This document shows, one piece after another, positions 18,391 through 25,598 of a stretch of 64,000 nucleotides of DNA (the first letter of the stretch is position 1; the number at the start of each line of letters is the position of its first letter). Source of the DNA: Acaudatibacter sp963835495 (GTDB lineage Bacteria > Pseudomonadota > Alphaproteobacteria > Caulobacterales > Caulobacteraceae); contig CAWIFQ010000005.1 of the NCBI GenBank assembly GCA_963835495.1, forward strand, positions 1,798,001-1,862,000, in the 5' to 3' direction. The notes under the pieces were generated by a model that saw only the letters and a program-made list of their open reading frames with translations, had not been told where the DNA came from and did not search any database. Both the position numbers and the translations under genes were made by a program.

Positions 18391-18447
18391 GGCCGGCCCG
18401 TTCGAGGAGCGATGCCTTAGCGGGCTCCTCGAAACTTTGGGCCGGCC
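18391..18447. terminator. Two-tier hairpin between convergent genes (probable bidirectional terminator)
   Basis: Outer perfect 9-bp stem GGCCGGCCC / GGGCCGGCC (18391-18399 with 18439-18447). It encloses an inner perfect 10-bp stem TTCGAGGAGC / GCTCCTCGAA (18401-18410 with 18424-18433) with a 13-nt loop. Just upstream lies another GC hairpin, GGCGGCGG / CCGCCGCC, at about 18370-18389. The site lies between the plus-strand hypothetical gene and the minus-strand small ORF, so termination in both directions is the simplest reading. There is no U-tract; a small RNA 3' end is an alternative. Confidence 0.5.
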
Positions 18448-18462
18448 ATTCGGCGACAAGCC

Positions 18463-18576
18463 TTAGGCGCCGATGAAGGCGGTGCCGGCGGCCGCAGCCA
18501 TGCCGAGGAACATCGTGATGACGACCGTCGCGCGGTCGAAAAGACGTTCAAGGGCTGTCAGGGTTGCGAGAGACAT
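18463..18576 (-). CDS. Small single-pass membrane peptide (37 aa), hypothetical
   Basis: Short ORF starting with ATG at 18576: MSLATLTALERLFDRATVV, then a hydrophobic stretch ITMFLGMAAAAGTAFIGA, then TAA. This is an amphipathic head plus one predicted membrane helix. It sits alone on the minus strand, divergent from the TetR gene, with the palindromic operator between them and a strong hairpin 16 bp past its stop. Gene-like placement and a sensible hydrophobicity profile support it, but the ribosome-binding site is weak (GGAAC) and I recognise no family. It may be a target of the neighbouring TetR regulator. Confidence 0.5.
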   Translation of the reverse strand: MSLATLTALERLFDRATVVITMFLGMAAAAGTAFIGA

Positions 18577-18641
18577 GACAAGGTTCCGTTCGTTGTGCTG
18601 TGTCCCCGGGGGAGCGGGGGCGTCCGATGTGGACAGTGCTT

Positions 18642-18656
18642 AGATAGCACCTATCT
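18642..18656. promoter_or_regulatory. Palindromic operator for the adjacent TetR regulator
   Basis: Perfect inverted repeat AGATAG-cac-CTATCT in an otherwise AT-richer stretch between the small membrane ORF (start 18576, minus) and the tetR gene (start 18703, plus). Position and symmetry fit autoregulation and control of the divergent ORF. Confidence 0.5.
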
Positions 18657-18702
18657 GAACGGTGTCAACATGATCTTTACAGCGTTCGGATAAAGTTTTA
18701 CG

Positions 18703-19350
18703 GTGACCGCAATGAGAGAAACTGGAAACGCTCAGGTCCGCCCGTACCACCACGGCGACCTCTCCCGGGCCCTGGTTGACGCCGCAAGGCGCATCCTGGA
18801 GGCCGAAGGCGCAGCGGCGCTATCGCTGAGGGCCGTGGCGCGGGAAGCCGGCGTCAGCCCGGCGGCGCCCTATCACCACTTCAAGGACAAGACCGACCTG
18901 CTGGAGGCGGTGGCCCACGGCGGTTGGGAGGAGATGTCGGAGATTATCGCGCAGGCGCGCCGCTCGGCCAGCGACCCGACCGAAGGCATCGGCGACATCG
19001 GCATCGCCTACGTCAAGTTCGCCCGCGAGAACCCGGCGCTCTATCGGCTGATGTACGACACCATCCGCGATCGCAGCGCGATGCCCGAGCACTCCAAGCA
19101 GGAAGACAGCGGCTACGCCCAGGTGCAGTCGGCGCTGGTCGAGGCCGGCTGCGATCCATCCGACACCGGCGAGCTCGAGCTGGCCACCATCGCCTCGTGG
19201 TGCGCGGTGCACGGCCTGGCCGAGATGGCGAACTTCAAGGAATTCCAGCCGCTCAAGGAGGCGATGGGCGGCGACGAAGCGTTCCTGCGCGCCATCCTGC
19301 GCCACTTCGGCACCTTCGGCCCGCGCGCCAAGCCGCACAGGCCGCACTAG
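18703..19350 (+). CDS. TetR/AcrR-family regulator with WHG C-terminal domain
   Basis: DNA-binding repressor, 215 residues from the GTG at 18703; an ATG at 18712 is an equally good start because no clear Shine-Dalgarno decides between them. The N-terminal TetR helix-turn-helix is YHHGDLSRALVDAARRILEA, then SLRAVAREAGVSPAAPYHHF. The C-terminal ligand domain contains SWCAVHGLAEMANF, the W-H-G signature of the TetR_C_33/WHG subfamily. A perfect 15-bp palindrome lies 46 bp upstream, between it and a divergent 37-aa membrane ORF, so autorepression is likely. It is followed 23 bp later by gluQ, probably co-transcribed without functional linkage. The ligand is unknown. Confidence 0.85.
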   Translation: MTAMRETGNAQVRPYHHGDLSRALVDAARRILEAEGAAALSLRAVAREAGVSPAAPYHHFKDKTDLLEAVAHGGWEEMSEIIAQARRSASDPTEGIGDIGIAYVKFARENPALYRLMYDTIRDRSAMPEHSKQEDSGYAQVQSALVEAGCDPSDTGELELATIASWCAVHGLAEMANFKEFQPLKEAMGGDEAFLRAILRHFGTFGPRAKPHRPH

Positions 19351-19373
19351 GCGGCGGAGGCTCGGCGCCGGCG

Positions 19374-20219
19374 ATGCGCGCCACGCGGTTCGCACCGTCC
19401 CCAACCGGATATCTGCACCGAGGCCACGCGTTCTCCGCGCTGACCGCCTTCGACGCGGCGCAGCGGCTGGGCGGCCGCTTCGTGCTGCGCATCGAGGACA
19501 TCGATTTCACGCGATGCAGGCCCGAGTTCGAGGCCGCGATCTTCGAGGATCTTGGCTGGCTGGGGCTCGACTGGGAGACGCCGGTGCTGCGCCAGTCGGA
19601 GCACCTGGCCGACTACCTGGCGGCGCTGGACCGGCTTCGCGCCGCCGGTCTGGTCTACCGTTGCTTCGCCACCCGCAAGGAGATCGCCGAGGCGATGCTC
19701 AGCGCCCCGCACGGCCCGGCGGCGGGCTATCTCGGCGCGCGGCCGCCGGCGGCCGAGGAGGCGGCGCGGCTGGCCGCCGGTGAGCCGTTCGCCTGGCGGC
19801 TGCACCTCGCCGCGGCGGACGCGGCGGCGGGATCGTTGAGCTTCTTCGAGGCGGGCGAGGGGCCCGCCGGCGAGCGCGGCGAGATCGATGTGACGCCGGG
19901 CGCGGGGGGCGACGTGGTGCTGGCGCGCAAGGACGTCGGCGTCGCCTACCATCTCGCCGTCGTGGTCGACGACGCGCGCCAGCAGATCACCGACGTGGTT
20001 CGCGGGCAGGATCTGTTCGAGGCCACGCACATACAGCGGCTGTTGCAGGCGCTGCTGGACCTGCCCGCGCCGCGCTACCACCATCACCGGCTGATCGCCG
20101 GCCCGGACGGCAAGCGGCTGTCGAAACGGGATGGCGCGCAGACGCTGCGAGCGCTGAGGGCGAGCGGCGTGACGCCGGACGAACTGCGGAAGGGGCTGGG
20201 TTTCGCTGCCTACAGGTGA
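19374..20219 (+). CDS. gluQ: Glutamyl-Q tRNA(Asp) synthetase
   Basis: Truncated glutamyl-tRNA synthetase homologue that attaches glutamate to queuosine in the anticodon of tRNA-Asp. It has 281 residues and lacks the anticodon-binding domain, as expected. The class-I signatures are TRFAPSPTGYLHRGHAFSAL (HIGH region) near the N-terminus and GKRLSKRDGAQTLRAL (KMSKS-like) near the C-terminus. VLRIEDIDFTR and LGLDWETPVLRQSE are further GluRS blocks. The zinc-binding cysteines found in E. coli GluQ are largely missing, which is common in alphaproteobacteria. The start ATG at 19374 has GGCGG/GGAGG upstream. The 3' end overlaps the convergent GNAT gene by 10 bp. Confidence 0.92.
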   Translation: MRATRFAPSPTGYLHRGHAFSALTAFDAAQRLGGRFVLRIEDIDFTRCRPEFEAAIFEDLGWLGLDWETPVLRQSEHLADYLAALDRLRAAGLVYRCFATRKEIAEAMLSAPHGPAAGYLGARPPAAEEAARLAAGEPFAWRLHLAAADAAAGSLSFFEAGEGPAGERGEIDVTPGAGGDVVLARKDVGVAYHLAVVVDDARQQITDVVRGQDLFEATHIQRLLQALLDLPAPRYHHHRLIAGPDGKRLSKRDGAQTLRALRASGVTPDELRKGLGFAAYR

Positions 20220-20953
20220 GGATTTCTGACCCAGTAGCGATAGAGATATCCGGACTCGAAACCCTCGGCTTCGTAGAGCGCGATGGCCGAGGCGTTGTCC
20301 TGGTCCACCTGCAGATAGCCGCGGGTGGCGCCCGCCGAAGCCGCGAACGCCGTCAGCGTCCGGAACAGGCGCCGCGCCAGGCCCTGGCGGCGGAAGGCCG
20401 GGGCGGTGCGCATGCCCATGACGCCCGCCCACTCGCCCTCGACCGCACAGGCGCCGACCGCGGCCGGCGCGCCGTCTCGCCGGATCAGCGCGAAGCCGCG
20501 GGGCTGCGGAATCCGGCCCAGCGCCGCCAGGCGCTCGGCGGCGTCCGCCTCGTGGCCGAACGACGGGTCGGCGAAGACGCGGGCGAAGCCCTCGCAGGTG
20601 TGGGCGGAGATCTTGGCCTGCGGATCGATCTCGCCCTGCAACGGTCCGGCCATGGTCAGCGTCGGCGTGTTGGAGCTGTAGCCGCGCCGACGCAGGCGCG
20701 CGATCAGGTCGAGAGCGCTCTCGTCCGCCTCGACGATCTTGAACTTCGGGGGCAGACCGCGCGCCGTGTACCAGGCCTCGGCGGCGTCGATCGCCGCCTC
20801 GGTGTCACGATCCGGCGGCTCAAGCACCCAGCAGGTATTGATCCGGCCGCTCTGGCCTTCCGAAGCATAGAGCCGCCAGCCGCCTAGGTCAGCGCTTTCC
20901 GCGGCGGGCCAGCCGCGGGCGGCGATGGGTTCGATCAGGCGCGGATCGATCAA
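20210..20953 (-). CDS. GNAT-family N-acetyltransferase
   Basis: Acetyl-CoA-dependent transferase, 247 residues. I chose the TTG at 20953 (LIDPRLIEPIAARGWPAAES) because GGAGG lies 5 nt before it; the longer frame to 21214 runs through the hairpin and into the cold-shock gene. The C-terminal half holds the GNAT core: GVMGMRTAPAFRRQGLARRL (motif A with the pyrophosphate loop RRQGLA), then GYLQVDQDNASAIALYEAEG (motif B) and GYLYRYWVRN. The N-terminal half is a degenerate GNAT-like repeat. The substrate is not predictable. Some relatives are annotated as tRNA or small-molecule acetyltransferases. Confidence 0.8.
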   Translation of the reverse strand: MIDPRLIEPIAARGWPAAESADLGGWRLYASEGQSGRINTCWVLEPPDRDTEAAIDAAEAWYTARGLPPKFKIVEADESALDLIARLRRRGYSSNTPTLTMAGPLQGEIDPQAKISAHTCEGFARVFADPSFGHEADAAERLAALGRIPQPRGFALIRRDGAPAAVGACAVEGEWAGVMGMRTAPAFRRQGLARRLFRTLTAFAASAGATRGYLQVDQDNASAIALYEAEGFESGYLYRYWVRNPHL

Positions 20954-20970
20954 ACAACCTCCGAAACGCC

Positions 20971-21005
20971 GACGGGCGCCGCCCCGCGAAGGACCGGCGC
21001 CCGTC
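20971..21005 (-). terminator. Stem-loop downstream of the cold-shock gene
   Basis: Perfect 10-bp inverted repeat GACGGGCGCC / GGCGCCCGTC (20971-20980 with 20996-21005), 25 bp past the stop of the cold-shock gene and just before the GNAT gene on the same strand. It is likely a terminator or attenuator separating the abundant csp mRNA from the GNAT message. No T-run follows. Confidence 0.5.
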
Positions 21006-21030
21006 AAACCATAAATCCAATTCGCGTATT

Positions 21031-21234
21031 TTAGAGCGCCTGCAGGTTCACGGCCGCTGTGCGCCCCCGTTCGGCCTCCAGCTCGTAGGCGACTTTCTGG
21101 CCCTCGTTCAGGCCGCGCAGGCCTGCTCGTTCGACCGCACTGACGTGGACGAAAACATCCTTGCCGCCATCGTCCGGCTGGATGAAGCCGTACCCCTTGG
21201 CGGAATTGAACCATTTGACGGTGCCGTTGGCCAT
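21031..21234 (-). CDS. Cold-shock domain protein
   Basis: Single cold-shock domain RNA chaperone, 67 residues starting MANGTVKWFNSAKGYGFIQP. RNP1 is KGYGFIQ and RNP2 is VFVHVSAV; the rest (AGLRGLNEGQKVAYELEAER) fits the CspA family. The start ATG at 21234 has an AAAGGCG about 5 nt upstream. The 222-bp region up to the tlpA-like gene (21235-21456) has no other gene and probably holds a long 5' leader, as is common for csp genes. Cold inducibility cannot be judged from sequence because not all family members are induced. Confidence 0.95.
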   Translation of the reverse strand: MANGTVKWFNSAKGYGFIQPDDGGKDVFVHVSAVERAGLRGLNEGQKVAYELEAERGRTAAVNLQAL

Positions 21235-21456
21235 TCGCCTTTGTTCTCCCTGACGTAAGCCCTTCCTACCGACGTGGCCCAGTTCCTTTCGAGCGAGGCC
21301 CCGCACAATCGCACACCTCTGGGAAGCGGCCGCTCCGGACACATCTGCAAGACCGAAGCAACGGATTGCGTTCCAGAAATGCGCATGCCGAATTGCGACG
21401 GTCAACCTGATTTCCCCGCGGCCGCCCGAGGCCGGGGCAGGGGACCGAAGTCCGTT

Positions 21457-22056
21457 TCACGGGGCCTTTTCAATGGCTTCGATCACCCGGCGGGCGTCGG
21501 GACCCGACCAGTCTGCGCCGCCCGACAGCCGCGCCCGGACGTTGCCGGCGGGGTCGATCAGCAGCGTGGTCGGCAGGCTGGCGACCGATGGCTTGAATGC
21601 GAACGGCAGCGAATACTTGGCGTCGGAGTAGAACGGCAGCGGCGCGCGCTTGGCGATGAAGCCTTGGGCGTTGGCGATGTCTTCGACGCTATCGAGGCTG
21701 ATCGGCAGCACGACCAGCGGCTGACCGGCGCTGGCCTGGGCGAGCTTGGCCAGGGTCGGCATCTCCTGGACGCAGGGCGCGCACCAGGTGGCCCATAGAT
21801 TGACGATCACCGCCTTGCCCTTGAACTCGGCCAGGGTGTGCGGCTTGCCGGCGGCGTCGAGGAACGGGGTGTTCGGCGCCGGCGAAGGCGCGTCGTCCAC
21901 CACCAGGCTCTTCATCTGGCCCTGCGCCAGGCTCTTCAGTCCGCCAGCGGGTTTCGCCGTGCAGCCGGGGATGACATATAGAGCCGCGGCCACGCCTGCT
22001 AAGGCGAGGCTCCTGCGCGCCCATTCTCCGCCTAACCGAGCCATCACGCGTCCCAT
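21457..22056 (-). CDS. TlpA-family periplasmic thioredoxin-like reductase
   Basis: Membrane-anchored or exported thiol:disulfide oxidoreductase, 199 residues. An N-terminal hydrophobic segment (LALAGVAAALYVIPGC) ends in a cysteine that may be a poor lipobox, so the protein could be a lipoprotein or an anchored one. The thioredoxin domain has VIVNLWATWCAPCVQEMPTL with the catalytic WCAPC, the cis-proline region SLPTTLLIDPAGNV, and the TlpA insertion PLPFYSDAKYSLPFAF. The ATG at 22056 overlaps the argH ATG head to head (starts two bases apart on opposite strands); a later ATG at 22044 would relieve this. A role in cytochrome c maturation is typical of relatives and would suit the c-type protein at 38-39 kb. 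Confidence 0.85.
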   Translation of the reverse strand: MGRVMARLGGEWARRSLALAGVAAALYVIPGCTAKPAGGLKSLAQGQMKSLVVDDAPSPAPNTPFLDAAGKPHTLAEFKGKAVIVNLWATWCAPCVQEMPTLAKLAQASAGQPLVVLPISLDSVEDIANAQGFIAKRAPLPFYSDAKYSLPFAFKPSVASLPTTLLIDPAGNVRARLSGGADWSGPDARRVIEAIEKAP

Positions 22057-23476
22057 GTCGTCGCCTCAAACATCGCCTGGCAAGACCGCCGAGACCGAAG
22101 GGCACTCTCTATGGGGCGGCCGCTTCTCCGCCAAGCCCGGCGCCCTGATGCAGGCGATCAACGTCTCGATCGGGTTCGACCGTCGCCTGGCGGGCGAGGA
22201 TCTCGCCGGCTCGAAGGCGCACGTCGCCATGCTGGGCGCGAAGGGGATCATCTCGGCCGATGACCAGGCGGCGATCTTGCAGGGGCTGGACGCGATCGAG
22301 GCGGAGATCGCGGCCGGGACCTTTCCATTCCGCGACGAATTCGAAGACATCCACTTCAACGTCGAGAAGCGGCTGGAGGAGCTGATCGGGTCGGCGGCCG
22401 GGCCGGCTGCACACCGCAAGGTCGCGCAACGACCAGGTGGCGCTCGATTTCCGCCTGTGGGTGCGCGAAGCCTGCGATCGGACCGTGGAGCAGGTGATCG
22501 GGCTGCAGCGCGCGCTGGTGGCGCAGGCCGAGGCGCACGCCGCGACGCTGATGCCGGGCTTCACCCACCTGCAGAGCGCTCAGCCGGTGACGTTCGGCCA
22601 CCACCTGATGGCCTATGTCGAGATGCTCGGCCGCGACGCCGGGCGTTTCGCCGACGCCAGGTCGCGGATGAACGAAAGCCCGCTGGGCGCCGCGGCGCTG
22701 GCCGGCACATCGTTCCCGATCGACCGGCAGATGACCGCCCAGGCGCTCGGCTTCGACAAGCCGATGGCCAACAGCCTCGATGCGGTCTCGGCGCGCGACT
22801 TCGCGCTGGAGGCGCTGGCGGCGGCGGGGATCCTGCGCTGAACCTCTCGCGCCTGGCCGAGGAGATCGTGCTGTGGATGACGCCGCAGTTCGGCTTCATC
22901 AGGCTGTCGGACGCCTTCACCACCGGCTCGTCGATCATGCCGCAGAAGCGCAATCCCGACGCCGCCGAGCTGACGCGGGCCAAGACCGGCCGCGTGCTTG
23001 GCGCCTTCGCCGCGCTGTCGCTGGTGATGAAGGGCCTGCCGCTGGCCTATTCGAAGGACATGCAGGAGGACAAGGTCCCGGCCTTCGAGGCCTTCGACGC
23101 GCTGGAAGTGGCGCTGGCGGCGATGACCGGCATGGTCGCCGACTTCAAGCCGAACGAGGCGGCCATGGCCGCGGCGGCCGGCGCCGGCTTCGCCACCGCC
23201 ACCGACCTGGCCGATTGGCTGGTGCGCACGCTGAACTTGCCGTTCCGCCAGGCGCACCACGTGGCCGGCCAGGCGGTGAAGCAGGCCGAGGCGAAGGGGC
23301 TCGAACTGGCCGACCTGCCGCTGGCGGATCTGCAGGCGCTTGAACCTGGCGTCACCAGTAGCATTTACGACGTGCTGACGCCGGCGGCCTCGGCGAACAG
23401 CCGGACCAGCTTCGGCGGAACGGCCCCTGAGCGGGTGCGCGCCGAGATCGCACGTTGGAAGGAGATCCTGAGGTGA
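22055..23476 (+). CDS. argH: Argininosuccinate lyase, two compensating indels
   Basis: Final step of arginine synthesis: argininosuccinate to arginine and fumarate. The ATG at 22055 gives MSSPQTSPGKTAETEGHSLW, then WGGRFSAKPG. An extra G at about 22401 moves the reading into the next frame (LHTARSRNDQVALDFRLWVR, GFTHLQSAQPVTFGHHLMAY). A missing base at about 22840 returns it to the original frame before LNLSRLAEEIVLW and the fumarate-lyase signature GSSIMPQKRNPDAAEL. Because the two shifts cancel, a naive translation shows one open frame with about 145 wrong residues in the middle. Restored length is 473 residues, as expected. The stop overlaps the GTG of the next gene (GTGA). Confidence 0.92.
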   Translation: MSSPQTSPGKTAETEGHSLWGGRFSAKPGALMQAINVSIGFDRRLAGEDLAGSKAHVAMLGAKGIISADDQAAILQGLDAIEAEIAAGTFPFRDEFEDIHFNVEKRLEELIGSAAGPAAHRKVAQRPGGARFPPVGARSLRSDRGAGDRAAARAGGAGRGARRDADAGLHPPAERSAGDVRPPPDGLCRDARPRRRAFRRRQVADERKPAGRRGAGRHIVPDRPADDRPGARLRQADGQQPRCGLGARLRAGGAGGGGDPALNLSRLAEEIVLWMTPQFGFIRLSDAFTTGSSIMPQKRNPDAAELTRAKTGRVLGAFAALSLVMKGLPLAYSKDMQEDKVPAFEAFDALEVALAAMTGMVADFKPNEAAMAAAAGAGFATATDLADWLVRTLNLPFRQAHHVAGQAVKQAEAKGLELADLPLADLQALEPGVTSSIYDVLTPAASANSRTSFGGTAPERVRAEIARWKEILR

Positions 23477-23769
23477 AGCGCACCCTTATCGTCGCTCTCG
23501 CGGGCCTGGCCCTCGTCGCCGCCGTCGCGTCGTGCGGCAAGCAGGCCGACCTCGATCGCCCTGGGCCCGGACCAAAGGCCCGAGCCGAATACTCCGCCCA
23601 GAAACGCGCCCAGGCGGCCAAGGTCGACAACCAGACCGAGGCCAACTCGGTCGCCCAGCCGCAGAATCCGGCGATCGAGCCCTACACCAACCCGGCGCCG
23701 GCCAGTCAGGTGCCGATCCCGGGCGAGCGCGTCTATCCCTCCGGCTCGCCGGCGACCGGCGGCCCATAG
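23473..23769 (+). CDS. lptM: Small lipoprotein, LptM-like
   Basis: Exported lipoprotein of 98 residues starting with the GTG at 23473 that overlaps the argH stop. The signal peptide KRTLIVALAGLALVAAVASC ends in a V-A-S-C lipobox, so the mature protein begins CGKQADLDRPGP. This resembles the conserved N-terminus of LptM/YifL-type lipoproteins (C-G-x-K-G-x-L-x-x-P), which assist disulfide maturation of the LPS translocon LptD. The rest is a low-complexity Pro/Ala/Gln tail. The order argH-lptM-lysA is common in proteobacteria and supports the call. The tail is longer than in E. coli. Confidence 0.65.
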   Translation: MKRTLIVALAGLALVAAVASCGKQADLDRPGPGPKARAEYSAQKRAQAAKVDNQTEANSVAQPQNPAIEPYTNPAPASQVPIPGERVYPSGSPATGGP

Positions 23770-23782
23770 CGACGCCGGGCTC

Positions 23783-25060
23783 GTGAACCACTTCGAGCTG
23801 TCGGGGGGCGAACTCACCTGCGAGGGGGTTCCGCTCGGCCGCATCGCCGACGCGGTCGGTACGCCGGTCTATGTCTACTCGAGCGCCACGCTGGAGCGGC
23901 ATTTCACCGTGTTCCGCGACGCGTTCGCGGCCCACCCGGAGCTCGGTGCGCCGCTGATCGCCTATGCGCTGAAGGCCAACGCCAATATCGCCGTCGTCCG
24001 CACTCTGGCCAGGCTCGGCGCCGGCGCCGACACCGTCTCGGAAGGCGAAATCCGCCGGGCGCTGAGCGCGGGCGTGCCGCCCGAACGGATCGTGTTCTCG
24101 GGCGTCGGCAAGACGGCGGCCGAGCTCGCCTTCGCCCTCGAGGTCGGCGTCGCCGAGATCAACGTCGAGTCCGAGCCAGAGCTGGATCTGCTGGCCCGGG
24201 TCGCGGCGGAGAAGGGCGTGCGCGCCGCCATCGCGATCCGGGTCAATCCAGAGGTCGGGGCCGGCGGGCACGACAAGATCAGCACCGGCCACGCCCAGAG
24301 CAAGTTCGGCGTCTCGTTCGGCGAGGCCGAGCGGCTCTACGCCATGGCCAGCAACGCCGCGTCGCTGAGGCCGGTCGGCGTCGCTTGCCACATCGGCAGC
24401 CAGATCACCGACCTGGCGCCGCTGCGCGACGCCTTCGGCAAGATGCGCGGGCTGGTCGAGCGGCTGCGCGGCGAGGGGCTGACCGTGGAACGGCTCGACC
24501 TCGGCGGCGGGCTCGGCGTGCCCTATTTCAACCAGCCCACTCCGCCGACGCCGGCCGACTACGCCACGATGGTGGCGGAGGTGGTGCGCGGCCTGGACGT
24601 CCAGCTCGCGTTCGAGCCCGGACGGGTGATCGCGGCCAACGCCGGCGTCCTGCTGGCGCGGGTGCTGCACGTCCACGCGCGGCCGGAGGGGCGTCGCTTC
24701 CTGGTGCTGGACGCGGCGATGAACGACCTGATCCGCCCGGCCATGTACGAGGCCTACCATGACCTCCGGCCGGTGCGACCGAGGCCCGGCGCGCTGGCGA
24801 CCTACGATGTCGTCGGCCCGATCTGCGAGACGGGCGACACCTTTGCGCGCGAGCGCCTGCTGCCGCCGCTCGAGGCCGGCGACCTCGTCGCCTTCATGAC
24901 CGCCGGCGCCTACGGCGCGGCGATGTCGAGCGAATACAACAGCCGACCGCTGGTCCCCGAGGTGCTGGTGAGGGGCGCGGAATTCGCCGTCATCCGCGAA
25001 CGCCCGACCTACGATGAGATGCTGCGGCGCGAACGCCTGCCGGCGTGGCTGGAGACCTGA
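23783..25060 (+). CDS. lysA: Diaminopimelate decarboxylase
   Basis: PLP enzyme of fold type III that makes lysine from meso-diaminopimelate; 425 residues. The start codon is the GTG at 23783 (NHFELSGGELTCEGV), 13 bp after the lipoprotein stop. The PLP lysine is in LIAYALKANANIAVV. Further family blocks are GVGKTAAELAFAL, NPEVGAGGHDKISTGHAQSK, CHIGSQITDLAPL, LDLGGGLGVPY, FEPGRVIAANAGVL, GPICETGDTFA and FMTAGAYGAAMSSEYNSRP with the substrate-binding Cys and Tyr. It is the last gene of the argH-lptM-lysA unit and ends 4 bp before the convergent phosphoribosyltransferase. Confidence 0.96.
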   Translation: MNHFELSGGELTCEGVPLGRIADAVGTPVYVYSSATLERHFTVFRDAFAAHPELGAPLIAYALKANANIAVVRTLARLGAGADTVSEGEIRRALSAGVPPERIVFSGVGKTAAELAFALEVGVAEINVESEPELDLLARVAAEKGVRAAIAIRVNPEVGAGGHDKISTGHAQSKFGVSFGEAERLYAMASNAASLRPVGVACHIGSQITDLAPLRDAFGKMRGLVERLRGEGLTVERLDLGGGLGVPYFNQPTPPTPADYATMVAEVVRGLDVQLAFEPGRVIAANAGVLLARVLHVHARPEGRRFLVLDAAMNDLIRPAMYEAYHDLRPVRPRPGALATYDVVGPICETGDTFARERLLPPLEAGDLVAFMTAGAYGAAMSSEYNSRPLVPEVLVRGAEFAVIRERPTYDEMLRRERLPAWLET

Positions 25061-25064
25061 GGCC

Positions 25065-25598
25065 TCAGTCTGCCGCGGCGATGTAGGGCAGACCGCGCAG
25101 CTTGCCCTGGGCGTCCATGCCGTAACCGACCAGGAACCGGGGCGGGGCGTCCCAGGCGGCGTAGTCCGGCTCCAGGGCGCGCGGCGTGGGCCATGGCTTG
25201 CGAGCGAACACGCAGGTGATCACCTCGCGCGCCCCGGCGTCGCGGACCAGGCGCGCGGCTTCGCTCAGCGAAAGGCCGGTGTCGACCACATCGTCCAGCA
25301 CCAGCGCCTGGCGCCCGGCCATCGGGCGCTGCAGGTCGGCGCGCACCTGGCAGCGGCCGCGGCTGGTGCGGTCGTCGCCGTAGGAGGCCAGCCACAAGGC
25401 ATCGAACGCCACGTGCTTGCCCAGTCTCGCCAGCGCCCGGGTCATGTCGGAAGCGAACCAGAGCCCGCCGGTCAGCAGGCACACGGCCACGGCGTCGTCG
25501 TTGATCCGCGGCGCGATGGCGGCGGCAAGCTCGGCGACCCGGCGGTTCACCTCGGCTTCGCTGAGCAGGACCTCGAGGCTCGGCGGGGCCTCGCTCAT
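25065..25598 (-). CDS. Hypoxanthine-type phosphoribosyltransferase
   Basis: Type-I PRTase, 177 residues, closest in layout to HPRT (purine salvage: hypoxanthine/guanine + PRPP to IMP/GMP). The PRPP loop is ALVLDDVVDTGLSLSEAARL. The pyrophosphate loop region is CLLTGGLWFASDMTRAL, and the flexible loop contains LASYGDD. The C-terminus DAPPRFLVGYGMDAQGKLRG contains the usual FxVGYGxD purine-binding block. The ATG at 25598 overlaps the stop of the zinc-ribbon gene (ATGA), so the two are translated together from the promoter opposite ftsE. Specificity for a particular base cannot be read off. Confidence 0.85.
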   Translation of the reverse strand: MSEAPPSLEVLLSEAEVNRRVAELAAAIAPRINDDAVAVCLLTGGLWFASDMTRALARLGKHVAFDALWLASYGDDRTSRGRCQVRADLQRPMAGRQALVLDDVVDTGLSLSEAARLVRDAGAREVITCVFARKPWPTPRALEPDYAAWDAPPRFLVGYGMDAQGKLRGLPYIAAAD

